A stretch of 64,000 nt of DNA from Varroa destructor (GCF_002443255.2 NW_019211455.1:36609472-36673471), one strand, 5' to 3'. Shown: positions 45,401 through 58,157, counted from the stretch's first letter. The notes: generated from the sequence alone by a model not told the origin. Numbers and translations are program-made.

Positions 45401-48107
45401 GATTGATTTATCACCGCGTTGTTTCAAAACCTGAATCCCTAATAAATATTTATAATTCTTTGCTAAATATTAAATAAGCGAATAAATAAGCGAAACAATC
45501 TTTGCTTGTTTAGAATAATTACCTGGAAAAGCCAGTACTGCTACAAATTAAGAGATGCAGTTTGACAAAAACCATCTAAATGCATGAGATCTAAAATGTT
45601 GATAACTTTTTGGCTGTAAACCAAAAAATATTTTGTCGTTTCATAAGTTTCCATAAGTGGTTTATGTTTTGGCGCCACTAATGGGATTAGGCTTTTTATT
45701 ATATTTGTAGGACTGGCTTCCAAATCGTATGTGTTGGATTCTATCATACATTCCAATTAATTTGCACAAGTCTCCATATATAAGCGTTTCTGAAAGTTTT
45801 TTTAAAATCAGTTTTGTTGTTTTGTTTTTAAAAAGAATCGAGCGAGGCTCAAACTCGTGCGGAAATTTGTAAATAGACTCATATCGATAGCCAATTAGGC
45901 GGTACGGAAGTTTTTTGCTCGTTTTCGAGTTGGTAACCTAAGCATCGAAGGCAAGGCACTTGGAAGTCGATCCTAAAAATCCAAAATTTGTACTGTAGGC
46001 GACCAAAACCCACATATGAACAGATTACAGAAAACATTTAAGCATACAAGTGGAGCATTTAAGAACTTCTAGCAAAACAATGGTCAAGTCGCTCGGACAG
46101 ATATGTCAGTTCTTCAAGATTTGGCCAATCATCAGCTGATAAGCTGTGCGTGCACGGCCGATCATTTTATGAATTTGCGCAGGGACAGTCCTTTTCGTGC
46201 AAAGATGGTGAGGGGTGATGGAAAGTGGAAAATATACCATAACGTCACTCATGTCAGACCACGGTCAAGGCGTAGCAGTGCCTTTCCAACAAAAGCTAAA
46301 ACCGGGCTTCATCCAAAAAAAGTAGTACCATGCGTTTCGTGGGACTGCAGGAAAGCGCCCTTTGATGAGCTTCTCTCAAACAAACAAAGCGCTACCTCAG
46401 TTATGGACTGCAAACTGTTTGACTGTTTAAAATACAGCGTCTAAGGGAAATACCTAGCCATGACCAATAGAAAAGGAGTTATGATTCGTCAACACCCGGC
46501 CTCGTACATTTTTAGAAACTCGCCGAAAGTTGTACGAATCTTATTGGGATGTTTTGCCTTCTTGAGCTCATAGTTCGTTCTGATTACCTCTTCAAAGCCT
46601 TAATGGAAAGATTTTTGTATCTTCGGAAAATAAAAAAACTTCTACAAAGGTTGAATCCAAAAATGGAGCCTAAAAACGGACGAGTGGGATTGCCAGTATC
46701 GTTAGTATATCATTGACTGAGGTTGTCTGGACAAAAAACAGTTTTTATTCAATATTAGGTAAAATTCAACTGTGAACTTACGAAAGTATCTAGCTTTATA
46801 TAGAAAAGTTTAACTTATATTGTTTATTGTGATACATTCTAAAAGATCCTCTCGAAGTTTTATGATGTGTGAATCCTTATTCGTATCTCATAAATGCCAC
46901 AGGCAGCTTTTTCCTGCTCCGAAACTTCCCTGTTTAATGCGGATCTCTCAGTCAGCTTAGGCGTGTGCAAGCCTCGCAATAGATTAAAATCGAAAGATTC
47001 CGAGCTGTAGTTGACTATCTATAAGGACTACAAACTAATTTAAGATAAAGTATGTCCGTTATTACAATTACGAAAGGAAACGTGTGCGAGCAGTTTTAGC
47101 AAAATGTTCAAGATGCTGTGTCAAATCGCTGAGATGGGAGTTAGATCCGAGCCTTCGATCATTTCAAAATATCGTAGCAATCGCCTGTTGCTCATCGACA
47201 GGCGCATCTGAGCGAGATGATCTAGCATATTAACAAAGGTTAAAAAAGTAGTTTTACTTACACCTCGGTGACAACTTATTAAACTTGTTGCTTGCACCGA
47301 TTTTTTGATATTGACCCATGTACACATTGATTAAACTGCTTTCTCGAAAGAAGGAAATTAGCGTCTTTTAGTTTGGCGTGGTTGGGACCTTGATATATGC
47401 GTCGGTGCTCTCTAAGAAGGATTTTGGGCACCGTGATCCTCCCAAAAACAACGTCGTAATGCTTCCACAAATAAAATTATTGTAAAAAGGAAAGAAATCG
47501 TGTATGCACTGATTTAGTACTTTATTACAGTTTCAACGATACCATTGCCTTGTCCTCTCCGCCACGGACAATGCGTACCAGTTGCTCGGTGCTGATGAAT
47601 TCCTTCGAGTCTCCCGTATGTATTTACTTTATAATGATTAACTTGTTTGAGTACTATATCCAAAGCGTTAGTTGCTTTCCAATGAAGAGAATCATGAACA
47701 GCTTACTTCTAATTGACGTTACGTTTGTAATATTCTGGAGTTCTTTGTTCTGTAATAAGTATCGTTGAATGTTTTTATTTTAGGACCAAAAAATTGAGAG
47801 CTCGCGCTTGATGTGCCACGATTTTTATAAGGAATCAGATAAAAACCTTCTAGATTGTGACAGGGATGAGATCCCACGGGGGGAATTTCATATTGAATTG
47901 TCGCCTATCAAGTCACCTCAGCGAACTTGTTATAGCAGTCAGCTACAAGTTAGTTCATTACAAATCGGAGATTCAAGTAGCAGTCAAGAAAGGATCACAT
48001 CAGCAATGGCAACAAAGTCGTCGGATCAGGGCTTTCAATCTCGCGAGGGATGCAGCAGTCACCTAACGACGAGTCATGTCGGTATGTTCCCACAGGTTTC
48101 ACATTAA
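42500..48107 (+). CDS. bora: Protein aurora borealis (Bora), activator of Plk1/Aurora A
   Basis: Bora, once phosphorylated by CDK1-cyclin, opens Polo kinase to Aurora A and so triggers mitotic entry. Plus-strand exons: 42500-42681, 43117-43300, 43950-44259, 44578-44797, 47531-47615, 47784-48107; phases 2, 0, 1, 2, 0 all match. The product is about 434 residues (human 559). It is divergent, but collinear blocks fix identity: SPSVFVTPI; CIDWQSTMNPM-AFD then PALYLPP (vertebrate SIDQLAVINPVEID then QALYLSH); RIAEFFRETKIVPSP (AIEEFFTKDVIVPSP); ATQTCVTIPPSVDLNKLFG (ACQTLLSLPVDFNLENILG); SRRKLF (cyclin-binding Cy motif); FHIELSPIKSP; and KSSDQGFQS near the end, like the DSGYNTQ region. Many SP/TP sites are present. 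The C-terminus could extend past a possible donor at 48093, but the stop at 48105-48107 and AATAAA at 48246 suggest it ends here. Confidence 0.88.
43406..43444 (+). other. bora: Possible alternative terminal exon of Bora
   Basis: After an acceptor-like cttttcag, the phase-0 frame reads HNYEDFEEDQSE and stops. It is in phase with the donor at 43301. If used, it would truncate Bora after CIDWQSTMNPM, removing the cyclin-binding and Polo-activating parts. It may equally be a chance match; ATTAAA at 43763 is the nearest polyadenylation-like signal. Confidence 0.35.
44380..44430. repeat. Hairpin-forming inverted repeat in Bora intron
   Basis: Arms 44380-44392 (tgccgcacaggat) and 44418-44430 (attctgtgcggca) pair at 12 of 13 positions, the other being a possible G-U pair, with a 25-base loop. 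The stem is too short for a standard animal microRNA precursor. Function unknown. Confidence 0.7.
45830..46700 (+). mobile_element. Degenerate mariner-family transposon
   Basis: It lies in the Bora intron 44798-47530. With frameshifts, the plus strand reads AQTRAEICK, FFARFRVGNLSIEGKALGSRS (mariner FARFRSGDFSLEDKPRSGRP), then a longer open part 46103-46444 with MVRGDGKWKIYHNV (DEKW region, first Asp region) and KTGLHPKKVVPCVSWDCR (mariner AGLHPKKVMLCVWWD, second Asp). It then decays to TRPRTFLETRRKLYESYWDVLPS, corresponding to NARPHTS...LGWDVLPHPPYSPDLAP. The catalytic third aspartate region is ruined. Clear terminal inverted repeats were not found. Inactive. Confidence 0.88.
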
Positions 48108-48245
48108 TTTTGGTGTATTCATAGGCATCGGCAATACCGATGCAATGCTTGAGGCTTTCAACGTGATTTTATTATTCGTAACCACTCGACATATTTAACT
48201 CAATTCTGTTATATATTAATAGAAACAACAATATTAGTCAACGAT

Positions 48246-48251
48246 AATAAA
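48246..48251 (+). terminator. bora: Polyadenylation signal AATAAA for Bora
   Basis: AATAAA about 140 nt after the proposed Bora stop codon, supporting the gene end at 48107. Confidence 0.5.
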
Positions 48252-49914
48252 TGCGACACGTCCGATGTCTAGACAATAGCCGGGACAATCTATATACTAA
48301 AATAGATTCGATTAAAATAACGAACTGAACATTGTTAATACAAAGGAGAATATATATATGTACATTAAATAGATTCTTCTAGTGTCACGCCATTATCTAT
48401 TGTCTGTTTTGAGCTATGATGTTACGTGATGACTGTTTCTCGTAATCTATTTGTTTGTATTTATGACTGAAGTGAATTAAACGCAGCAAACGTGTATTTA
48501 GAAAGAGCGTCGCCATCATTATGGTTCAATTATCTTTTTCAGAAGTAACGGCCATAATTTAGAATTATTATCGCTAACTAATCTGTAAGCGAAGCTCATA
48601 TGGGTCACAGCGGGCCAAAAAAGTGTTGACCATACTCTGGACTTTTGTCAGTAAAAGGTGAATCTATAAATTAGGTTGCGGCACTACACTCTCGTACCTG
48701 TCTGCTACTAGCAAATCAAATTTTAAAGCGTTCCAAATTGAGCCCTGTGTTTTTCAAATGCTTCGCCTGCATTGAAGTAAATGACTTCAGTCCGTTTCTT
48801 TTTGGAAAACGAAAATAAGCGTGCATTGTATTCGCTGTTACGGATGAAATCAAATGTTTGCAAGTGGTTCCAATTCTGCAGAAGGAACCGGGCTATGACT
48901 CCGTGTAAGTGCATTATTAATGGCAGCAATGATCTCGCAATGGATGAGCGAGCTTCGAAGAAGACGCCGGGTTTGAGAGATCTGTCGAGCACTGAGCAAA
49001 ACGTGCAAGACGCGAAACAACTCAAGGAGAAGGGTTAGATATTTTTCAAGACTCATGTCGGAGATTTTGAAAGATGATTTAGAGATGTGGAAGCTTGCAG
49101 CAAGCATTGTATTGAAGAATTTGCGTTTGGCGCAAACGAAGATCCGTTAACAACTGTCTTAAGAGAACCTTAATGGACTCCTTAGGAAATGTACTTTCTC
49201 CAGCGTGTCGTTACAGGTGAGGAGCCTCAAATGTATGAGTATCACTTCAGAAGCGAGCTTAAACTAACAGCTGTAAAATCCATGTTAAAAAGCAAGCTTT
49301 TTTTGCTGTTTTTTTTTTCGACTATCGTGCATTAAATATTCATGCCAAGTCGTTTTATGCCTACTAAAACGTACGGCCAAGATGTTTTGAAAAGATTGTG
49401 CAATGAGTTCTCCTAAAAGGCCTAAACTCATGAGAAATTATTCACTACTATAATGCACCGGCTGAAATGTTGCTTTCGCTCTAATGTTTCCTTCGGAAAA
49501 ACCCGGAGCTTGTGTTGCCTCTAAAATCGTACTCGCTAGGTGTAGCCTTCTATAACCTTTCCTCTTTTGTTAAACTTAAGTAACACCTGAAAGGAAAAAA
49601 ATTCGAGGCGATCGAGCAGTTCCAAGAAAACGTGAGAATAAAGCTGTAAGGACTATTTCTTCAATTTAGCTTGAAACGGCTTAGAGGTTGGTAAAGACTG
49701 TGGCACTCGTTTATTAAATCCTGAAGGTTTACTTTCAAGGGGGACAACTGCGATCTAGACAATTGGGGTATGCGCAGTTCATACAAAGATCAATTGCTGA
49801 TACGTATTTGATCCCGTAACTCATTACGAGGCATTCTCACTGCGTTTACTTGTCTCCCTTCTAAATGTACCCTTGTTTTGAACGCGATGTTTAAGTGGAC
49901 GCCTCTATTTAAGG
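48252..49914. other. Intergenic, no recognised gene
   Basis: Overlapping open frames of 85-100 codons on both strands at 48723-49107 show no motif I know. Their overlap and the lack of splice-consistent partners suggest decayed repeat sequence or chance. Confidence 0.4.
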
Positions 49915-51435
49915 GTTTTATTTTTCGCGGTTCCTATAGACAAGGTACGCACTTCGAAATCGAACTCCTCGAGTGCTCATCTCTGCCTGTTTCAAGGTAC
50001 GAATGGAATCATACGTGTCTGCCCTTCGCTTAAGCAGCGACGTAGATAGCAGTATAGACAATATCTCAATCAAGTATATTAGTAGGAAGGTAAACAACAA
50101 GCAGCCCATTAACGGTAGGAATTTGTCGATCGTATTATGAGCAGTAATTTATTGCTCTTGGCTGTGGCACTTATGTGGGCTGTGGGTTTCTTCACGAGTA
50201 TTATGCATATTTTTTGATGAAGGAAGGAAATCAACCCGTATTATTAGTCGCTTTGTAATTATAAATGTAAAAATGCACCTCTGAAGAGTAACTTGGCCTA
50301 GTTTTTGGATTCCTCAGATTTCTCAAATGATTTGTGAGTTCTACAACACCTATAGGAGGACTCTTGGAAGCAAATATGTAGGCTCAACGAAGACCTTATA
50401 TAACAGAACTTTTGCAATGACCTAAAGAGACTTTTTAACGTATTATTACACATTCTGATAGAATTTAATTGACACAAATAACGAATCCTTTGTCATCTGC
50501 CGAGCTCATTTTGAACTAGTAAGTTACCTGGGAGTGACTAACTCATTCTTAAAAATATCTTAACTATGCAGCCTTGCATATATTCGAGGTAGCTTTTTTA
50601 AAACGAAGTACTCGCCTAGACAAACTCAGGCTTTCATCTTTCACTTCTAGGTATTTCTAACGGACACGTCATGCGCTGAAACAAAGTCAACAATATACAC
50701 GATGTCGTCGTCTAGCGCCTTTTGGAGATTTCCCAAGGGTAAATAGTAAGTGGTATTGATCTTACTTGTATTACATCGTTTTATATATAAAACCAGGTGA
50801 TTGCTTTTAAGTAACCTGTCTTCCAATATATCCAGCGGGTTAAATTTGAATGAAATTAATGGTCTGGACCTTGATCGTGTTTGCACTTGCAAATCCAGAA
50901 AAAGGTGGAAAGCTTCTAAGTCGTGCTGTTATTTACATATCAGCTTCTGAATGCCGTTGTATGGCCACCTTTTGTGAAGAGAGATAAGGCAAATTATAAC
51001 GATTGAGCTCCTGGATAACAGGGTATCGATTTTCATCTCCCAAAGTCACCCTATTTTAATGCTGAATAGTGCTGGACAGATCGTTTTGGTACAACAGAAC
51101 ATTAACTTTTATTGAATTGTAAAATAGTGAAAAGTGGACATCAAGTAGGGGCATTCATGTACTTCCTGAAATGGGTACGCCATATTGCTGATGGGCGCTA
51201 CATATGATAAATACACATACATAGCTACAGTATGATAAAATGTTACACAAGTGTTCACGTCATTGGCTAAAATGACAATGGCAAGTCTTAGCATATGCCG
51301 CGACCATATGATAAAACTATGGAAAAAACTACTTAATCTGTAGGCATTATTCAAGTACTCCACGTTTTTCAAAGGGAAGCTGGAAGATTCCATACGTCGC
51401 AAAAGTTCAATAAAGAGGTCCTTTGGATACTTCAT
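49915..51435 (-). pseudogene. Broken membrane-receptor-like sequence, possibly ionotropic receptor
   Basis: Minus-strand fragments in order: 51435-51109 (KYPKDLFIELLRRMESSSF, then a hydrophobic stretch with HSFIIWSRHMLRLAIVILA), a piece with two in-frame stops, 50892-50647 (PLDILEDRLLKSNHLVLYI and LGNLQKALDDDIVYIVDF), a decayed stretch with several stops, and 50109-49918 (MGCLLFTFLLIYLIEILSILLS). The order, a two-lobed soluble part followed by a single C-terminal membrane helix ending LIEIL, resembles arthropod ionotropic receptors of the glutamate-receptor type, where such pseudogenes are common. Frameshifts and stops argue that it is dead. The family is an inference from shape and not from a diagnostic motif; a gustatory receptor or chance frames are possible. 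Confidence 0.28.
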
Positions 51436-51679
51436 ATTCTGTTCAGTATAGTATCCCGGTTATGGTCTTAGGCTGAATTTTACAGAAGTATGTGTTTCAA
51501 CGCGTTTTGACAAGTCTTGGAACTATGCGACCTCTTATTTAAGGCAGTGGCATTGGAACCTTGTTACGCCTCCTCCCGCTTTCCTCGATTGACACCGATA
51601 GTTATTGGAGTGAAAGCCCCTAAGACATTTCTTCAACTGTACGAGCCACTTATAAATTTCATATTTAAGTATGTTTGTT

Positions 51680-51710
<31 letters not shown>

Positions 51711-53639
51711 CACTTTTATGCATCGTTTGTTTCCAGAAGGCGTCAGCGGTGTGATAATTTTACTAATGCGAGTTTCATGAAAATGCCCATCGTTCAATAA
51801 CTCTGCAAGTGTAAATGCAACTGTTGTTAACGATCATAAGTTATCATGATGCAATTCGCGTATACTCGCCGGCTGGCTGAAATCTCCAAACGCGTTGACA
51901 GAGCCCAAATGAGTAAGAAGCATAATCAGTAGATAGTACTGATTGATAGCCGCTACGATGAAACTATAACAGAATATTAGTTTGATTGCCAGCAGTGATA
52001 GGAATAACTAGAACAATGAAAATAGCTAGTTACTGTTTCTTACTTTCCTAGCAAGACTTAAGGGAGGTTCACTTTGTAATATAACAAATTGATACAAGGA
52101 GGTACTGTGAATAATTCGCCAGGGCAACCATTGATCGTCAATTTTCAATGGCTAGTCGAGTCATACAATTATCGTTGTTAGATATGCACTTCAATAAATT
52201 CAATAATCTAAGAAATCCGCTGAGTAAATTAGGTTATCACGTTCATGCCGTCACACTGGGTAGCAGAGCACTCGCTTGACAGCAACAGTTGCTGTAGCTA
52301 CAACAGGCTGTTAAGTTTGCTCTAAAAAGCTGAAGATGCAATTGTCGTCTTAGTATCATAGGAATGATAGTCAATCGGGATCTCCGATTCAGTACTTGAG
52401 TGAATAAGCAAAACTGTTGTATTAAGTAACTAGTTAATGAAGGATAGATGAAGAAATGAATGCCATTAGCAAAGATTTAGCCTAACCGATGAGCTTATAC
52501 AAGAAATATGACTGGTAATAATAAACCTCAAAAGGCAAAACGAAAATATAGAGTGATTGCGTTTTTATTGGTTCTGAAACGGTACTTCTAGCTACCATAA
52601 TAACATCTTTTCTGCTATAGGGCATTAAATGGCAGCAGTGGAACCCCCCGTTCGCGTATGCGAACATAACAATTCGGTAGGGGAACCGGGTAGTGGTAGT
52701 GGGTTCTTACGAGGTTAGTCATCGAAGCGATGTAGCATTGACATCTCAACGACAGAAAATCCCATACCACAACCCAACTTGCGGAACTCTTAATCGCATG
52801 AAATCACTACCGCAAAATTTTGGGCTCAGTTAGTAACTTCAACTTACAGCCATCGTCTTTTTATGAACTAGTTTTTCGAACGACTTACTTTCTATAGAGC
52901 GACACATTAACACTGAATTTGGAAATACAACATAACTGTTCTTTGTCTGGATCTGTGATAATGTCGTTTAATTTGAGAGAGCTGTTGGCCAAGTCAAAAC
53001 ACTAATCGAACACTTTCAAGCGCATTGCAAACCACATCTTCACGAGAGGAATGAAATCAATAATCAAGCAGTTTATTTTTGCCAATGGCGACTATAATAC
53101 ATTTACACAAATATCCAAGGCCGACAATCCCACAACTGTTCTTTACTCGTATAGAACAGCTAAATGAAAATTTGACAGTTGGTACAATTATAGTTTTTGG
53201 TTTGATCATGTGCTGTACAGCGGATTTTGATAGTTGATTTTAATCAAAACATAAACAAAAATGTCTGAATCCTTATTAATTAGAATTCGTACAAAAAAAT
53301 TAACTTAATTACTGTCATTGCTAAGAAACCTCGTGCTTCTCGCATGCTCTTTCATAGTAGACATGAGCACAGCGTTGATTCCTTTGCAGTGGTAAAATTC
53401 GTTACGGAGGCTTCACGCTTATAAAAAAAAAAAAAGAAGAAAAATTCAATATTCTCACTGTATCTTCGGTCAGGTACAGGTATGTGTATGCGTTGATAGC
53501 GGCTCAACTATGGTCCCGCGCACGTGATGCGCGACCCAGCTGTTGTTATATATAACAATGGAATATCAACAGCAGAACAGGTACGAACGGTTACTTATTT
53601 TCTTTCTCATATGGGAAAGCAACTTGCCGGGGTGACAGT
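51436..53639. other. Intergenic, no recognised gene
   Basis: AT-rich sequence with an (AT)n tract at 51684-51710. No open frame here shows a family motif or splice-consistent structure. Confidence 0.5.
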
Positions 53640-56331
53640 ACGATAACATTACAGTGTGACAGCGTCGTTTTGTTGTCCGCTTGCCCGCCGTACCTGTTTC
53701 TTGCCAAACTGCAGTTGCTCTAGCGGCAGCACCATCATCATCGTCGTGTCCAATACCAGAAGCAGGAGCACCGCCATCAGCAGCATCATCATCATCATTA
53801 TCGTCGATGGTGGCAGCGGTTGACTTTGCCACCCATGCTGCGACTGTCGGCACTGCCCTTACTGTTTCCAAGAATACCGTCACCACCAACCAGAAGGGGT
53901 TTCGTTTTTGTCCTTGTCATTATCATCATCGCCGTGTTCTATCACGACGTTACCACCACTGGATTCTATTGCCACAATTATTACAAATACCATTAATATT
54001 TCTTCTATTTTATATGAATACTGTTAAAACTCTGTGTCTGTGCGCGTGTTTGTTCGAACCAAACCGACTTAACGTGAGCTGATTGTGCTAATCCATAGAG
54101 TATCATCCGGAATTGAGCTGCGCATCAGATGGAGCTGATTGGAATGAATCGTTTTCCCTTGAGGGTAGTTTTTTTTCCATCCCACAGAGCATAATGTTAA
54201 TTTGTGCTCAACTGGTCGTTTTTGCGGTTCTTTAGCATTTTTTTTGCGAGATTTTCTTATACATGGTCTTGTAAGGGTTGTTGTGGGCTATTTTTGGTGG
54301 GGTTTCTGTGGAAAAAGTTTCTACTGACAAAATGGCAGTGGAATATTTTCACATAGGTTCATGTAGGAGGAGTCGTTGGCAATACCAGCCGAAACCTCTC
54401 GCCAAACTAGGTCAAAGTGCAATGATGTCCTTTTACATACATATGTTTTCAGATTGAAAATGCATCCCAAGCGAAGAAAACTTAACATGGAGTCCTAATA
54501 AGTATTAAGGCTTTTCCAATTGATGGTTCTCTGTGAATTGAATAAAAATATGTCCCTGTGCCTAACATACCTAAAATTGATATTTCAAAGTGTAAAAGTT
54601 ATTGAAAAGTTCGCCTCACTCACGTGACAGCGGGGTGAAAATGCGCTGTGAGCTATTTTGGAGTGCTTTTGTGAGCGGGTAATAGCTTTTCTGATAAGTA
54701 TCAAATAAGTAGTTGTAGCGGTTGGCCTAGTGAACATCTTACTTGAGCATTTTTCCTGAATATTCTTTAGAGGCTTGTTAAAGAAATTTCAAGATATCAA
54801 AAATATTTTTTCTTCGAATGGTATCATTTTGTTGGTGTCAATTTTTAGACCAAATATCTCGACGGACCGATTAAACACTTATTTCTACAGCCAATATTTT
54901 TTAACGTCTATTGAGGTATAATTTATCTGCCTCTAGTGAGATCTCGGTTTTGGGTCAAAAATGCACCTTAAAAAGCGAAAATTTGACAGATAGAGGGGAT
55001 GATTTTTTTGCTATTATGCGATAGATTCCTATGAGCTGAGTACATGCTGCACATAGTCCTACACCGGAAATGCATACTTCAACATAGAACGGACGAAAGA
55101 TTGACGCAACTGGTCGTATCGGTTTACGTATGTATTAATGGAATGAAAGTGAGTTCTAACATAGTTTCGCGCGAATTTTTTCATAAATATTAATTAGAAA
55201 GCTAGACTAGCGATGACACAAATCAAATACGTTCATATTAGAACGGGCTGACGAAACAGCTGCCAAGTGATAACGGGTTAGATAAGCAGGATATCTACGA
55301 CGATAAACTGTAGGTATGTATTATCGCTTACATTAGGTTAGGTGTAATATTAACAAACTAAATTGGTTAAATCAGCCAAGGTAAAATAGGCGCGAAGCAA
55401 AGCCCATGGGTCTGTCTAGTTACTACCACGACTGCTAAAGATGGTTGGCTGGTAGGTTGCTTTGTCAGTCGTTGGTCCACGTCTCGGTAGTGACTGGCGA
55501 TGACGGGCATCGGCGGCATCAGTGCTGCTGCTACAGTCGCCGCCAACGCCGCCGCAGGCGGCTTTGCCTCTACCGTCGTCGTCATCGCAAAAGTCGGGAA
55601 GCAGAGCAGTGGCTGTGCCCATTCGTCGCTGCCACGTCTGCTCTTGCTGGCGTGGCTGGTATTAAGTATTATTGGGCTATGTTGTATAACAGTTGGAACA
55701 TAGAAGCTAAACGAAGGACTAAGCTGTAGACCAAGCAACCGACCTACTGACTGACTGACAAGGGACAGGATATCGCCATCGCTGTTGCCACTGCTGCTTT
55801 GGACGATTGAGTCGTAACAAGTAGCAGCAGCAGTAGCACGAAGAAGCACGCCAACAGCGGCGTATAGGGGAAATGACTGCAGCAGCAGCAGCAAGTAATA
55901 CCGGTGACAACGGCAACGATGGAGGACCGACAGCAGTAGCGCCCTCTTCCATTTCTTATTTGCCTCTGACTGTACTATTGCGCAGACTGACTGGTCGGAA
56001 GGCTCCTTCGCTGCCTGGACTAGCTGTTGCTGTGATACGCGTTGCGGTCATCATGGATCGTCGCTCTCCCAGCGCGAGAACCAGCGGCGATGATGCAGGA
56101 GCGATGATAGTAACAGTAAGTGCCAACAGTAACAATCAATAGCAGCATGTTGTTGCTATTACTGTCGCTTTGCTGAGGCTTACACGGTTTTGACTATACT
56201 GCGCCTCAGCAGTAGAACCGAATGAAAGAAATCGACCGTTGTTGCCTGCGTGTGACCAACGAACAGACGAATGCACAGCAAATTTTTCGCTACTGGAGAT
56301 TGCTGTTACTATCGTTTGCTTTGTCGCTGGT

Positions 56332-56358
56332 AGCAGCAGCAGCAGCAGCAGCAGCAGC
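56332..56358. repeat. (AGC)9 microsatellite
   Basis: Nine uninterrupted AGC units, followed at once by tcgtgctgctactgc, which can fold back on the run as a hairpin. Confidence 0.97.
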
Positions 56359-57829
56359 TCGTGCTGCTACTGCAGTTACCCCTGGTGGTAATGGTGATGA
56401 TCTTAGTGGCAATCGCCGTCGTCATGGTGCTGCCGTTGTCGATTGCAGCTGGCGCTGGCTTTTGTTGTTGTCGCTGCGGCTATTGCCGGTGAGGGCGACG
56501 GCGCGGACGAAACCGGGCGGGATGGAACAGAACAGCAGCTGACCAAATGGGCGAGTGCGACTACTGCCAGCAGCAGCAGCCCTTGCAAGCGTGAAGTGCA
56601 CTGAACGATAAAGGTTGACCGTCACCAATTGTCGTGGCCGCGCTGAGTTGAACGCCGCCTAGTGTTTAGCGCTGACGTCATCGTTGCAATAGGCCGACTG
56701 TGGCAGGCCAGCAGTGTTTTGTCCGCTGGTATTCACCGTTTAGATCGAAAGTTACATTCTGGTCGCCCGCCCTATTATTAGTAGCTGCCGCCAATGCTGC
56801 TGCTGGTGCTGTGGCTGTCGCCGTTTTTCTAGTAGAGCGGGACATCAGTATTTTTGCTGCTGCTGCTGCTGCTGCCGCTGCCGCTTGCTAGACTGTTGTG
56901 GAGTTGCTGCAAGTCGTCGTATGCGTCAGCGAAACCAAGACAGAAATTTGCGACAGTGTGAGCAGCAGAAGGAACAACAAGAAATGAACGTAGGAATGGT
57001 GGCAACGCTGTGAGTGATGGTTACGGCGCTGATGCTGCGAATGCTGTTGGCCGTTGCTGCTGCTGCTGCTGCTGCCGCCGCCGTCGCCGTCGCCGTCGCC
57101 GCCGTTTCTGTCGGCAATCGTAGTGACTCTGCGGGAAGTGAGGGAAATCGCGAATGACGACGACGACGGCGACCTGTTGTTGTTTTTCGCTGCCGACGGC
57201 TGGTGTTGCTGCTGCTGTTGCTGTGGCTTTAACTGTGCTACATCTACGTCTCGTAGTCGTGATACTGTTATGATTATAGGTGGTGCTAGTGGTACAGCTG
57301 CAGTTCTTGTGAAAGATTGTTTAGTTGGCGATTTTGGAATCGATTTAGGTGGGCGCCAGTAACGCGATAGCGCGTCAAGCCAATCGCCAAAAATACAGCA
57401 GTAACAACCGTGTACGGCATTTAACTATTAATGCAGTTCAACCGTAACAGCAGCAACGGCTGCAGTAGCTAGGTTCAGTCAGTAAAAAGACCGAAAATAG
57501 CGAAAGAAAAGCAATAAGTCGCATTGCAAGTGTTAAGTAGCTTTACACCAACCTACCATTTTCGCGACTGCTGCTGCGAAAAGCCAATGCCTACTGTCTT
57601 CCAATGTTAACAATAATAATACGCTGTGCATGTACGACGACCATTGCTGCGTTCACGGTGGTCACAGCTATTCATGCTGCTGCTGAGGTCGGTGCTGCTG
57701 CTAAATGCTGATGCTGTGGGGTGGGCGGCAGGCAAGCAGGCAACCGAAGGGGAGAGGGGTAGACAGGCAAACAAGAGGTCAAGAACGAGCAAGTAATTAA
57801 TTAACCAATCAAGCTATCATAGGAAGAGC

Positions 57830-57833
57830 GAGA

Positions 57834-57868
<35 letters not shown>

Positions 57869-57869
57869 G
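57830..57869. repeat. (GA)n microsatellite
   Basis: About 40 bp of GA repeat with one interruption (agacag). In flies such tracts bind GAGA factor; whether that applies here is unknown. Confidence 0.9.
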
Positions 57870-58133
57870 AGCTGCGACCGCCAATAATAACTTAACCGAC
57901 CGTCCATTTAGCAGCAGCACCAACTGTAACACTGGGAAACGTGTTGCTTTGTTGTTGCTGTTGGCTTACAGCTGTATTCGCGGACTGCGGTTTGAAGCGA
58001 ACGTTATTGTCAGCCAGCCCTGCTGGTGACTGCCGGCGGTCGCAGTGCTAGTTCTGGTGCTGTGTGTGTTTGTGCGTGTCGGTGCGGGCCGCGGCACTTT
58101 TTTGTCGTTGTGGAACGGAAAAGTAAGAGCAGT

Positions 58134-58157
58134 AGCAGCAGCAGCAGCAGCAGCAGC
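58134..58157. repeat. (AGC)8 microsatellite
   Basis: Eight uninterrupted AGC units, the last triplet run of the block. Confidence 0.97.

Noticed and set aside
46103..46444. 113-codon frame as a host gene
   Set aside because: It reads as a decayed mariner transposase segment.
48723..49107. Overlapping frames on both strands downstream of Bora
   Set aside because: No recognisable family, no splice structure, overlapping on opposite strands; possibly old repeat sequence.
54046..54060. B-box-like gttcgaacc as a tRNA gene
   Set aside because: No A box, stems or anticodon arm around it.
55331..55345. ttaggttagg as telomere repeat
   Set aside because: Only two units; chance occurrence.
55367..55894. 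175-codon minus-strand open frame in the triplet block
   Set aside because: Low-complexity Ala/Arg/Ser text, overlapped by equally long frames on the other strand; open frames are expected in GC-rich triplet repeats that lack TAA/TAG.
56222..56542. Poly-alanine frame over the (AGC)9 run
   Set aside because: No motif outside the repeat, no splice partners, and equal frames on the opposite strand.
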